From the NCBI GenBank assembly GCA_903835005.1, contig CAILLK010000128.1:25620-89619 (forward strand): a stretch of 64,000 nucleotides of DNA, in the 5' to 3' direction. This document shows, piece after piece, positions 9,465 to 17,193 of this stretch. Each line of letters starts with the position of its first letter. The stretch's first letter is position 1. The DNA is from an uncultured Bacteroidota bacterium. Lineage in GTDB: Bacteria; Bacteroidota; Bacteroidia; Chitinophagales; Chitinophagaceae. A program made the position numbers and the translations under genes. The notes under the pieces are model-generated. The model did no database searches and was not told the origin of the DNA. It saw only the letters and a program-made list of their open reading frames with translations.

Positions 9465-10505
9465 ATGAAAAGGATAATAGGGATGATGGGTATGGTTGCA
9501 TTACTGATTGGCATTAAGTCGGCCGGACAGAGTATGCACTTCAGCCAGTATTATAATGCGCCCATGCTGCTCAATCCAGCCAACACTGCCCTGATGCCTG
9601 ATGATGACTTCAGGGTAGGGCTGAATTACCGCAACCAGTGGGCTGTGGTTCCGGTTCCTTATAATACTTTTTCTGCCTTCGGTGATATAAAAGTAGGTGG
9701 CAATAAAAACAATGAGAACCACAACAACTGGCTGGGTATAGGGCTGGCTTTCTTTGACGATAAAGCAGGTGACGGTAACCTGTCGCTTACAGATATACAG
9801 GCAAGCCTGGCCTATCATCTGCAACTGAGCAAAACATTTATGGTGTCACTTGGTTTCTCTGCCGGCTATGTGGAGCGGAGTGTTGATTATGATAAAATTA
9901 CCTTCGACTCTCAGTGGGACGGGCTGACATTTAACAGCAACATCCCCAACAATGAAAAGATAGGTGTCATTAAAACATCTTACTATACCGCAGCCCCCGG
10001 AATTAATTTTTCTTATTTCCCAAATGATAATGTTTATGTGAAGCTGGGCAGTTGTGTGGATAACGTCAACAAACCTACCGAAAGCTTCTACAGTACAGGT
10101 AAAAATACGCTGGATTACCGGCCTATCATTAATCTGGATATGCTGTTTAAAACCGGGCCGGTGCTCATCGTGAATCCCTCTATCTATTATACACAACAGA
10201 GCGGGGCACAGGAATTGGTGGCTGGAGCCCAGTTCCGTACTGTGCTTACAAATACAAACCAATTGAATCCGATGATTACCCAGTTGATTCTCGGCGCTTA
10301 CGACCGGCTTAACGATGCAGTAATTGGCGTCGCAGGTGTTCAGGTGGGTGGTATACAGTTTACAGTTAGCTACGACTTTACTATGTCGGCCCTGGCTCCC
10401 TATAATGCATCTTATGGTGCCCTGGAATTTTCTCTGATCTACACCGGCAAATATGATAAAAACAAAGGTGTAAAAAAGACTTATAACTGTCCGCGGTTCT
10501 TTTAA
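9465..10505 (+). CDS. PorP/SprF family type IX secretion outer-membrane protein
   Basis: A 346-residue protein with a signal peptide (MKRIIGMMGMVALLIGIKSAGQ) followed by the family hallmark MHFSQYYNAPMLLNPA and alternating aromatic strands consistent with an outer-membrane beta-barrel. The family helps secrete or anchor CHU_C-type cargo; here the cargo gene lies directly upstream. I chose the ATG at 9465 because the GTG two codons earlier adds nothing to the signal peptide. The C-terminus (KKTYNCPRFF) is typical in length for the family. No other core type IX gene is present, so the secretion machine is encoded elsewhere. Confidence 0.9.
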   Translation: MKRIIGMMGMVALLIGIKSAGQSMHFSQYYNAPMLLNPANTALMPDDDFRVGLNYRNQWAVVPVPYNTFSAFGDIKVGGNKNNENHNNWLGIGLAFFDDKAGDGNLSLTDIQASLAYHLQLSKTFMVSLGFSAGYVERSVDYDKITFDSQWDGLTFNSNIPNNEKIGVIKTSYYTAAPGINFSYFPNDNVYVKLGSCVDNVNKPTESFYSTGKNTLDYRPIINLDMLFKTGPVLIVNPSIYYTQQSGAQELVAGAQFRTVLTNTNQLNPMITQLILGAYDRLNDAVIGVAGVQVGGIQFTVSYDFTMSALAPYNASYGALEFSLIYTGKYDKNKGVKKTYNCPRFF

Positions 10506-10512
10506 CAAATAA

Positions 10513-10547
10513 TTTCGGTGTAAAAGCGTTTCCCGGTATTATATTTG
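10513..10547 (+). promoter_or_regulatory. Candidate Bacteroidota promoter for the response regulator gene
   Basis: TATATTTG at 10540-10547 fits the TAnnTTTG -7 element, and TTTC at 10513-10516 lies at a suitable distance as a weak -33 element. The ATG follows 17 nt after the -7 box. This is a sequence match only. Confidence 0.45.
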
Positions 10548-10564
10548 ATCTACTAAATTTCAAT

Positions 10565-11266
10565 ATGGAAAACCAAAAAAATAAGATACTGTTGGTAGAA
10601 GATGATACCAACTTCGGGCAGGTTCTTAAGAACTACCTGGAACTGAATGATTTTATTGTAGAGCTGGCGCGTGACGGCATCCTCGGACTGGCCGCTTTCC
10701 GCCGCGAGCGGTATGACATATGCCTGCTGGATGTGATGATGCCCAATATGGATGGCTTCACACTGGCAGAAGAGATCAGGAATGTAGACCCTGATGTGCC
10801 ATTATTTTTCCTGTCTGCCAAAAGCATGAAAGATGACATACTGACAGGTTATAAACTGGGCGCTGACGATTATATAACCAAGCCTTTCGATAGCGATGTA
10901 CTGTTGTCGAAAATCAAGGCGGTTTTGAAACGCAACCAGGAGTTGCAGGAAAAACAACATTCACAGATAGAATTTATCATAGGTTCATACCACTTTAACA
11001 GCAAGCTGCGTACCCTGAAACATGGCGGCAGCTCAAGTACACTTTCTCCAAAAGAGAATGAACTGCTGCTGATGCTGTGTGAATATAAAAACGACCTGCT
11101 GCCACGCGAAACCGCATTGAAGCGGATATGGGGCAGCGATACCTACTTCAATGGCCGGAGTATGGATGTTTACATAGCCAAGCTGCGTAAATACCTTAAA
11201 GAAGACAGCAGCGTGGAGATAGTGAATATACATGGTAACGGGTTCAGGCTGGTAGTACCGGAGTAA
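10565..11266 (+). CDS. OmpR/PhoB-family response regulator
   Basis: A 233-residue two-domain regulator. The receiver (about residues 5-120) has LLVEDD, the phosphoacceptor in CLLDVMMPNMDG, a Thr/Ser switch in FFLSAKS and the Lys in ADDYITKPF. The C-terminal winged helix (about 135-232) has SPKENELLLMLCEYKNDLLPRE and the recognition region SMDVYIAKLRKYLKEDSSVEIVNIHGNGFRLV. It resembles the RprY-like regulators of Bacteroidota. No kinase gene adjoins it. A terminator-like hairpin lies about 95 bp downstream, so it is probably monocistronic. Confidence 0.92.
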   Translation: MENQKNKILLVEDDTNFGQVLKNYLELNDFIVELARDGILGLAAFRRERYDICLLDVMMPNMDGFTLAEEIRNVDPDVPLFFLSAKSMKDDILTGYKLGADDYITKPFDSDVLLSKIKAVLKRNQELQEKQHSQIEFIIGSYHFNSKLRTLKHGGSSSTLSPKENELLLMLCEYKNDLLPRETALKRIWGSDTYFNGRSMDVYIAKLRKYLKEDSSVEIVNIHGNGFRLVVPE

Positions 11267-11361
11267 AAGCCCCAGTCACCCCGCCCTTAAAGGGGTACTA
11301 TGTATTGGGCTTATGTGCTTGAGTTGAACATTCGATAGTAATTTGGTATATTTATTTTGAG

Positions 11362-11390
11362 CAGGATGCAAGTAATTGTATCCTGTTTTT
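11362..11390 (+). terminator. Rho-independent terminator after the response regulator
   Basis: CAGGATGCA (11362-11370) pairs with TGTATCCTG (11377-11385) with one G-T pair and is followed by TTTTT. It lies in the 308-bp gap between the response regulator and the thioesterase. I see no gene in the rest of that gap (11267-11574). Confidence 0.6.
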
Positions 11391-11574
11391 AATTTCCCCG
11401 ATTCTCTTGGAAATATCTGGCATATATGCTGCCATAACAATATATTTTTCAGGTAAATCTATAAACCTTCTGTGCCGGTAAAAATAACTTCAGCCAGCCC
11501 GGGACATTGGAGCAATTCTGTGCTCCTGGTGAATCAACATAATAACACCCGCTTATTTTCCTAACTTTATAGCC

Positions 11575-12141
11575 ATGCAAACAGATAATTCAGGATTCAA
11601 AACCGTACGCAACTCCAGGACTACAATTACCGAACTGATGATACCCTCATATGCCAACTTCGGCGGAAAGATACATGGGGGCATATTGCTGGGGCTGATG
11701 GATAAGGTGGCTTATGTGTGTGCCGCCAAACATGCGGGTACTTATTGCGTTACAGCTTCCATTGATAATGTAGACTTTCTGCAACCCATAGAAGTGGGTG
11801 AACTGGTTTCCCTCAAAGCATCGGTAAATTATGTAGGCAGCACATCGCTCATTGTGGGCATCCGCATCACTTCCGAGAATGTGAAAACACAAGCTATAAA
11901 GCACACCAATACCAGCTACTTTACTATGGTAGCCAAAGATGATAACCACCACAGTGTAAAGGTGCCGGGCCTGATACTGGAGACCAAGGAAGATGTGCGT
12001 CGATTTGCTGATGCCCTGCGCCGTAAGGAACTAAAGAAGCAAAACCATACTGTTCTCAAACAAATAAAATCACCACAGGAAACAGACAATTATAAACAGC
12101 TATTGAAAAATGAGCGGTGTGTAATTGATATAATTTTATAG
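11575..12141 (+). CDS. Hotdog-fold acyl-CoA thioesterase
   Basis: A 188-residue hotdog protein of the YciA/ACOT type. The core has MIPSYANFGGKIHGGILLGLMDKVAYVCAAKHAG, in which the HGG motif opens the long helix, then ASIDNVDFLQPIEVGELVSLKASVNYVGSTSLIVGIRI. Such enzymes hydrolyse acyl-CoA thioesters in the cytoplasm. The last 50 residues are charged and extend past the hotdog core. TAACTTTA at 11562-11569 is a plausible -7 element with an extremely short leader. It converges on the RNA helicase gene, whose end is three bases from this stop; there is no room for a separate terminator. Confidence 0.85.
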   Translation: MQTDNSGFKTVRNSRTTITELMIPSYANFGGKIHGGILLGLMDKVAYVCAAKHAGTYCVTASIDNVDFLQPIEVGELVSLKASVNYVGSTSLIVGIRITSENVKTQAIKHTNTSYFTMVAKDDNHHSVKVPGLILETKEDVRRFADALRRKELKKQNHTVLKQIKSPQETDNYKQLLKNERCVIDIIL

Positions 12142-12144
12142 GTG

Positions 12145-13485
12145 TTACTTTTTCTTCTGTCCCCTCGTTTTGGGTTTTCCGTATTTGGCCATCATTTTGT
12201 CTTTATGGCTCACCTTTATGTTTACCTTTTTATTCTTCTCTTTCTTTTCATGAAAGGCAGGGCCCGACTCATCCCAGCGGGGCAGGCGGATGAGTGTATC
12301 CCGCATCTTTACCTTCGGCATTTCATCGTCAGTCAGCACATCCGATATTATTAGGTCATCAGGCAGCACGGCTACTGGCACTTTGTAGTTCATGAGGGTT
12401 TCTATACGTGCCAGGTTTTCGGCTTCGCGCGGGGTTACCAGGGTAATAGAATTGCCTTTTTTATCGGCCCTGCCGGTCCGGCCAATGCGGTGAATATATG
12501 CTTCGGGCACTTCGGGCACATCGAAGTTGATAACGTGCGATACATCTTCAATATCCAGGCCCCGGGCAATAAGATCGGTGGCAATAATAAACCGGAAATT
12601 ACCTGCCTGAAACTGGTTTACCGTATTGAACCGGTGGTTCTGTGATTTATTGGAGTGGATGACGCCGGCAATGCCGGGAAACTTGGGGTCGAGTTCGTCG
12701 AACAACTGATCGGCAAGCGATTTGGTGGCTACAAATATCAGCACCTTATTCATTTCGGGATGATTGGTCAGCATCAGCTCAAGCAGGTTCACCTTTGTAT
12801 AGAAGTTGGGTACATTGGAGAGTACCTGGTCAATATTTTCGAGCGGGGTACCTGTTGGAGCAGCCTCTACCCTTTCGGGAGCGGTGAACCAGTCTTGCAT
12901 AAGGGCTTCTACATCATCGGTAATTGTGGCCGAGAACATAAGATTCTGTCTTTTTTCGGGAAGCATTTCCAGCACGCGGGTAATTTGTACCCGGAAGCCG
13001 AGATTGAGCATTTCATCTACTTCATCTATAATGAGCCGCTTGATGCCTTTCATGCGCATGGAGCCATTGAGCGCCAGATCGAGCAGGCGGCCAGGGGTGG
13101 CTACTACTACATCACAGCCATTCTCTAAAGCCAGCGCCTGAGGTTTCAGGTTGACGCCGCCATATACCCCCACAACTTCGAGCGTAAGGTAGGCAGAAAG
13201 TTTTTTCACTTCTTCCACCACCTGTATCACCAGTTCGCGGGTGGGGACCAGAATGAGCATCTGCGGCAGGCGGTCTTTCGAATATTTCCACAGGCGCAGG
13301 CAGGGTAGCAGGTAGGCATAGGTCTTCCCTGTGCCGGTCTGAGCAATACCGCACACATCGCGCCCGGACATGATGACCGAAAATATCTTCCGCTGGATAG
13401 TGGTAGGGTGTTTCAGGCCCAGATCATCAAGAGCGGTGAGCAGGGGTTTATTCAGGTTAAGATCGTCGAAAGTCATCAATTCCAT
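12145..13485 (-). CDS. DEAD-box RNA helicase
   Basis: A 446-residue superfamily 2 RNA helicase. Visible motifs are Q-motif HPTTIQRK, motif I AQTGTGKT (residues 48-55), PTRELVIQ, ATPGRLLDL, motif II DEVD (in place of DEAD), SATI, IATDLIARGLDIEDV and HRIGRTGRADKKG. The C-terminal tail is Lys-rich, as in RhlE/CshA-like enzymes that bind rRNA or mRNA non-specifically. It likely acts in ribosome assembly or RNA turnover. The start at 13485 is supported by a TACCTTTG -7 element just upstream. It is adjacent to an RNA ligase gene on the same strand, 144 bp upstream. Confidence 0.93.
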   Translation of the reverse strand: MELMTFDDLNLNKPLLTALDDLGLKHPTTIQRKIFSVIMSGRDVCGIAQTGTGKTYAYLLPCLRLWKYSKDRLPQMLILVPTRELVIQVVEEVKKLSAYLTLEVVGVYGGVNLKPQALALENGCDVVVATPGRLLDLALNGSMRMKGIKRLIIDEVDEMLNLGFRVQITRVLEMLPEKRQNLMFSATITDDVEALMQDWFTAPERVEAAPTGTPLENIDQVLSNVPNFYTKVNLLELMLTNHPEMNKVLIFVATKSLADQLFDELDPKFPGIAGVIHSNKSQNHRFNTVNQFQAGNFRFIIATDLIARGLDIEDVSHVINFDVPEVPEAYIHRIGRTGRADKKGNSITLVTPREAENLARIETLMNYKVPVAVLPDDLIISDVLTDDEMPKVKMRDTLIRLPRWDESGPAFHEKKEKNKKVNIKVSHKDKMMAKYGKPKTRGQKKK

Positions 13486-13492
13486 TGTGGCT

Positions 13493-13500
13493 CAAAGGTA
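13493..13500 (-). promoter_or_regulatory. -7 promoter element of the RNA helicase gene
   Basis: On the minus strand this reads TACCTTTG, an exact match to TAnnTTTG, ending 7 nt before the ATG. The -33 element is not obvious. Confidence 0.5.
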
Positions 13501-13629
13501 GGTTACATAACGCAGGCAACCCATATTGTAAAAAATTTTAACTTTGGATACGTTTATTAATTCCTTTTTTACTCTATTTGCAACTAAAAACACCTCAAAA
13601 CACTCCCGAAAACTAAAGTTTTTGTGGAG

Positions 13630-14637
13630 TCATTTTTCGTTAAGAAGAAATTTGTTGGATATTACCTTAAACGAAACATCCCTGTTGTGCGATCGTATTA
13701 CTATCCCTTCCCGGTCGGTAGCAGAGTTGAGAGCGCTCTTGCCATCTGCCATCTGCAATAATTCATCTATAGTTGCAGGAAGCGTAAAGGCAGTTGCAAG
13801 CACAGGTACTGTCTGCAGACTTAAGCTGGCGGCAAGGCCAATGAATTCTTCAAAACCGAGATGCATACGCTTATCGGTATCAAAGGCATTAAAGAAGTGC
13901 ACAGTCTGGCCCCTTAGCTTGTAAGGATTGCCCTGCACGCCTTCGCCAATGCACTCACCCTGCAAGGCGAAATTTTTATTCAGTCCTCTCAGCTTATTTT
14001 CAATATCCAGCGATCGGGCCACCTTCCACAGTGTATTGTCCTCAGTTTCCAGCAGATCCAGGTTTCGGCTGCAAACACTGAATAAATCATTCTGTAGATA
14101 AAAGGTAACTGATGAACCATCCAGTTTTTCGGTTACGTAATACTTTTCACCCTTCAGCTTGTATGCCTCATATTCCCCGGTAAGGTTCTGAATTCGTTCC
14201 TCATCCGTTTTCTGCAGAAAAGACGGGAACCCGCCCCTCATTATTCCTGCAAGCTGAGCTGGAACCGGCGGTTCATATTTAAGGATACCCAGCAGTTCGG
14301 TTACATCATCGCCCGGCTCAAATTTCCTGTTTGCAGGCAGTACAGACATTGGCAACAGCAAACCTTGAGATACCTGCCCGCGCATCTTGACGGTGCGCAG
14401 CCGGAAACCTTCGGTGTTGCCCATTTTCTTATATGAAGTGCGGCGCAGGAATTCAAACTCCGGCTTCAAGGGCAGAAAGCTGTCTATCTCGCAATAAACC
14501 GCTTTGGTGCCTGCAGCAAATTCCCCTTTCTTACATACCAGCTTCCACGATTTTACGGTGGCGACCTCTATCATATCGGCGCCTTCAATGGTGTTAATTT
14601 CAGAGATGATCTGCACTGTGGCTAACTTTCTTTCCAT
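13630..14637 (-). CDS. ATP-dependent RNA ligase, DraRnl (Rnl5)-like
   Basis: From the ATG at 14637 (chosen because MERKLATVQ is the natural start; an ATG 39 bp upstream is also in frame) the protein has 335 residues. The nucleotidyltransferase motif I is KLDGSS (Lys171 as the AMP acceptor), followed by RNLDLLE, ALQGECIGEGVQ (motif IIIa/IV region) and a late REGIVIRS and SFKVISNKFLL (motifs IV-V). An N-terminal domain of about 120 residues with OB-like strands precedes the catalytic domain, the order described for the Deinococcus DRB0094 ligase. It would seal RNA 3'-OH to 5'-phosphate ends. It may share a transcript with the helicase downstream, which would suit an RNA-repair role; this is inference. 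Confidence 0.82.
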   Translation of the reverse strand: MERKLATVQIISEINTIEGADMIEVATVKSWKLVCKKGEFAAGTKAVYCEIDSFLPLKPEFEFLRRTSYKKMGNTEGFRLRTVKMRGQVSQGLLLPMSVLPANRKFEPGDDVTELLGILKYEPPVPAQLAGIMRGGFPSFLQKTDEERIQNLTGEYEAYKLKGEKYYVTEKLDGSSVTFYLQNDLFSVCSRNLDLLETEDNTLWKVARSLDIENKLRGLNKNFALQGECIGEGVQGNPYKLRGQTVHFFNAFDTDKRMHLGFEEFIGLAASLSLQTVPVLATAFTLPATIDELLQMADGKSALNSATDREGIVIRSHNRDVSFKVISNKFLLNEK

Positions 14638-14721
14638 AACGGTTGTTATATTTTCAGCAGAATTGCGATTACGCAATTGAGCTACAATGCTAAGTTATCT
14701 AACTTTCTTCATGGTTTTAAG

Positions 14722-16326
14722 CTATTTTCTTTTGTAAAATTCAGCCCATTTATCACCATAAGTGATTTTATGAATCAACATAAAATCGGGGTTTGACAGG
14801 TAGTAACCGGGGGTAGCTTTAATATCTTCAACATTATCATACATAATCAGATCTGTAGTTGGCAATAGATCAATTAAAGTATACTTAAATATCTTCCCTG
14901 ATTTTAAGAAACCGCAATATGGGTCCCTGAGGTGGGTATAACCCATAAAAGAATTGACGTAAATATGTTTGTCATAAAAGTTATTGGCTTCCATATACTC
15001 AATTTCTGCCACCTGGGTTTTTACACCTTTCACAAATCCCATCTCTTCATCTCCCCAGCCTGTACTGCTTTTAAAAGAAAGAATGGATGAAAATAAGATA
15101 ATGATTATCAGCACATAATAAAGCGGATTCCAGGTATACCTCATCAGTATTTCAAAAAACACAGCAACCAAAAATAATACAGCAATACCGCTTGCAAGTA
15201 CATACCGCGGAATAAAATAGGCTACCGACGAGAATAAGGAAAAAGCAAGAATAAAAAGGCCTGTTAAAAGTATCAGTTGTCTTTGTGACCGGGCAGGATT
15301 AAATTCTTTGTTTTTAAAGAAAAATAATATGCTTAAATAGATGCCAATAAAACCAAAAAATACGACATAGGTAATAATAAACATCCCGGATCCCTGCCCG
15401 TACAAATTGATAATACGGGGGTATTCCAGATAGTAGGCTGTAATTATCAGCACTATGAGCAACAAAGGGATAATATACCTTACCTTTTTTTGGGTAAATA
15501 GTAAGACAACGGAATAAGCAAACATTGTGAAGAATAGTATGTACTCAAAACCCATACAGAAATCGGCATGTATTACTCCTGTGCCAAACCGGTCCCAGAT
15601 AGCTTCCCATTTTACCAGGATAGTATCTGTATAAAGTGGTAGTACATACCAGCCTGTAATGTGCTTCTGCAATATAAAAAACAGGCCTATAAAAATACAC
15701 CCTACAGTGGCAGGCATTAGTTTTTGCAGTCGCTTCCTGATTTCTGTTTTCGTGTTAAATAATGAAATGAGCGCGTCTGTGCCCAGCACGAAACCCACGA
15801 TAAGACCGCTTTCTTTGGTAAAAAACAAAGCTGTAAGTGATATTGTTGCCAGAATATATCGCTCTCTCACATACAACACGATACTTAAAAAAGCAAGGAA
15901 CGCCACCATTATTTCAGGCAGAACAAACGATGACTGTACAAAAAACGGCACATAGGTAGCTACCAGCAGCAGGCCCAGAACACCAACCCGCTGATTGAAA
16001 ACCCGCAGGCCTGTTTCATAAATTGTAATCAGGAATAGCAGGGAAATAAGCAAGGCGAAAGAGTGCAATGCAAAATTTGAACTCCCGAAAATATTCATCC
16101 ATAATCCGTACATAAAATGGAAAAACATAGGATGGCCTCTCGACAGATTGGGATCTATGGCATTAGGAAGCAGACTTATTCCGTTATGATACATTTGTCT
16201 CACAGCACTTGCATAAGGCCATGACTCATCCCAATAGAAGGGGAGCAGCAAGTGCGGTATTTTAAATAGTGTAAACAGCAGCAGTACTGTTATAAGTATC
16301 CATCTGCTTTTCAAAAATTTATTCAT
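14722..16326 (-). CDS. GT39-like membrane glycosyltransferase (PMT/ArnT type)
   Basis: A polytopic protein of about 534 residues with roughly 11-12 hydrophobic segments. After the first membrane segment it has FYWDESWPYASAVRQM, carrying the Asp-Glu pair typical of GT-C enzymes that use polyprenyl-phosphate sugars. The C-terminal periplasmic tail (about 130 residues) is soluble. I prefer the ATG at 16326; another ATG 21 bp upstream would add seven polar residues. It likely moves a sugar from a lipid carrier to an envelope glycan or protein. It is divergent from the GT2 gene at 16486, and the pair together suggests a polyprenyl-phosphate sugar pathway. Confidence 0.8.
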   Translation of the reverse strand: MNKFLKSRWILITVLLLFTLFKIPHLLLPFYWDESWPYASAVRQMYHNGISLLPNAIDPNLSRGHPMFFHFMYGLWMNIFGSSNFALHSFALLISLLFLITIYETGLRVFNQRVGVLGLLLVATYVPFFVQSSFVLPEIMVAFLAFLSIVLYVRERYILATISLTALFFTKESGLIVGFVLGTDALISLFNTKTEIRKRLQKLMPATVGCIFIGLFFILQKHITGWYVLPLYTDTILVKWEAIWDRFGTGVIHADFCMGFEYILFFTMFAYSVVLLFTQKKVRYIIPLLLIVLIITAYYLEYPRIINLYGQGSGMFIITYVVFFGFIGIYLSILFFFKNKEFNPARSQRQLILLTGLFILAFSLFSSVAYFIPRYVLASGIAVLFLVAVFFEILMRYTWNPLYYVLIIIILFSSILSFKSSTGWGDEEMGFVKGVKTQVAEIEYMEANNFYDKHIYVNSFMGYTHLRDPYCGFLKSGKIFKYTLIDLLPTTDLIMYDNVEDIKATPGYYLSNPDFMLIHKITYGDKWAEFYKRK

Positions 16327-16485
16327 CAGTCTGTTTCCCTCTGGCATTTATTTTATTCAATTGCATTTAATGCCGGTTCTGTGAATTTATCCGGTATAAA
16401 AGTAATAAAACAGATCATGAGGCGTTACTTGCCGGGGCAAAATAGTTTCCCTCTACCGTCTTTTATAATAAAGGTTACCTTTGCC

Positions 16486-17187
16486 ATGATGCTCGTATCC
16501 ATTGTTTTACCTTGCTATAATCCTCCTCCTGGTTGGGAGCAGATTATATATGAGCGCTATTACGAATTCTGCAAACTTACCGGTGAGCAGGCCCAGTTGC
16601 TTGTAGTTATGGATGGCAAGGGGAGCCGAGATTATACAGATGCATTGACTTTTCTTGAAAACACGATCGGGAATCTGAAGGTGATAGCATATGATGAAAA
16701 CAGAGGTAAAGGATATGCTATTAGGCAAGGTGTAGCGGTAGCCTCGGGCGATCTCATCATTTATACCGATGTCGATTTTCCCTACACAGCAGATAGCCTT
16801 ATTGCAGTGTATAACGGCCTCAGAAATGAGGAGTATGATGTTTGTATCGGTGTGAAAAACGACAGTTATTACAGCCATGTGCCCTTTCTTCGAAAAGCCA
16901 TTTCGCATTTCCTCCGGTTCATGATAAGATTGTTTCTGTCTATGCCGGTAACCGATACGCAATGTGGCCTCAAGGGTTTCAGAAAAAATGTAGCGCCCAT
17001 TTTCCTGCAAACCACCATCAACAGGTATCTATTTGATCTGGAATTTGTACGGAACTGCTATAAAGGTCGGAACCTCCGGGTAAAACCTATACCAGTAGCG
17101 CTGAATGAAAATGTTCATTTCCGTAAAATGGATTATCGTATATTATTGCCTGAATTGCTCAACTTTATGAAGCTGCTGTTCAAATAA
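16486..17187 (+). CDS. Family 2 glycosyltransferase, dolichyl/polyprenyl-phosphate sugar synthase-like
   Basis: About 233 residues from the ATG at 16486, which starts MMLVSIVLPCYNP, the expected first strand of a GT-A fold. An in-frame GTG 105 bp upstream is possible but adds nothing family-like. YTDVDFPYT holds the metal-binding DxD-type motif, DTQCGLKGFR is the conserved acceptor-region segment of DPM1-like enzymes, and FDLEFVRNCYKGRNLRVKPIPV follows. There is no C-terminal membrane domain. It probably makes a polyprenyl-phosphate-linked sugar, which would feed the neighbouring GT-C-type proteins at 14722 and 17194. The next gene starts 6 bp after its stop, so they are one operon. Confidence 0.85.
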   Translation: MMLVSIVLPCYNPPPGWEQIIYERYYEFCKLTGEQAQLLVVMDGKGSRDYTDALTFLENTIGNLKVIAYDENRGKGYAIRQGVAVASGDLIIYTDVDFPYTADSLIAVYNGLRNEEYDVCIGVKNDSYYSHVPFLRKAISHFLRFMIRLFLSMPVTDTQCGLKGFRKNVAPIFLQTTINRYLFDLEFVRNCYKGRNLRVKPIPVALNENVHFRKMDYRILLPELLNFMKLLFK

Positions 17188-17193
17188 CACCTG

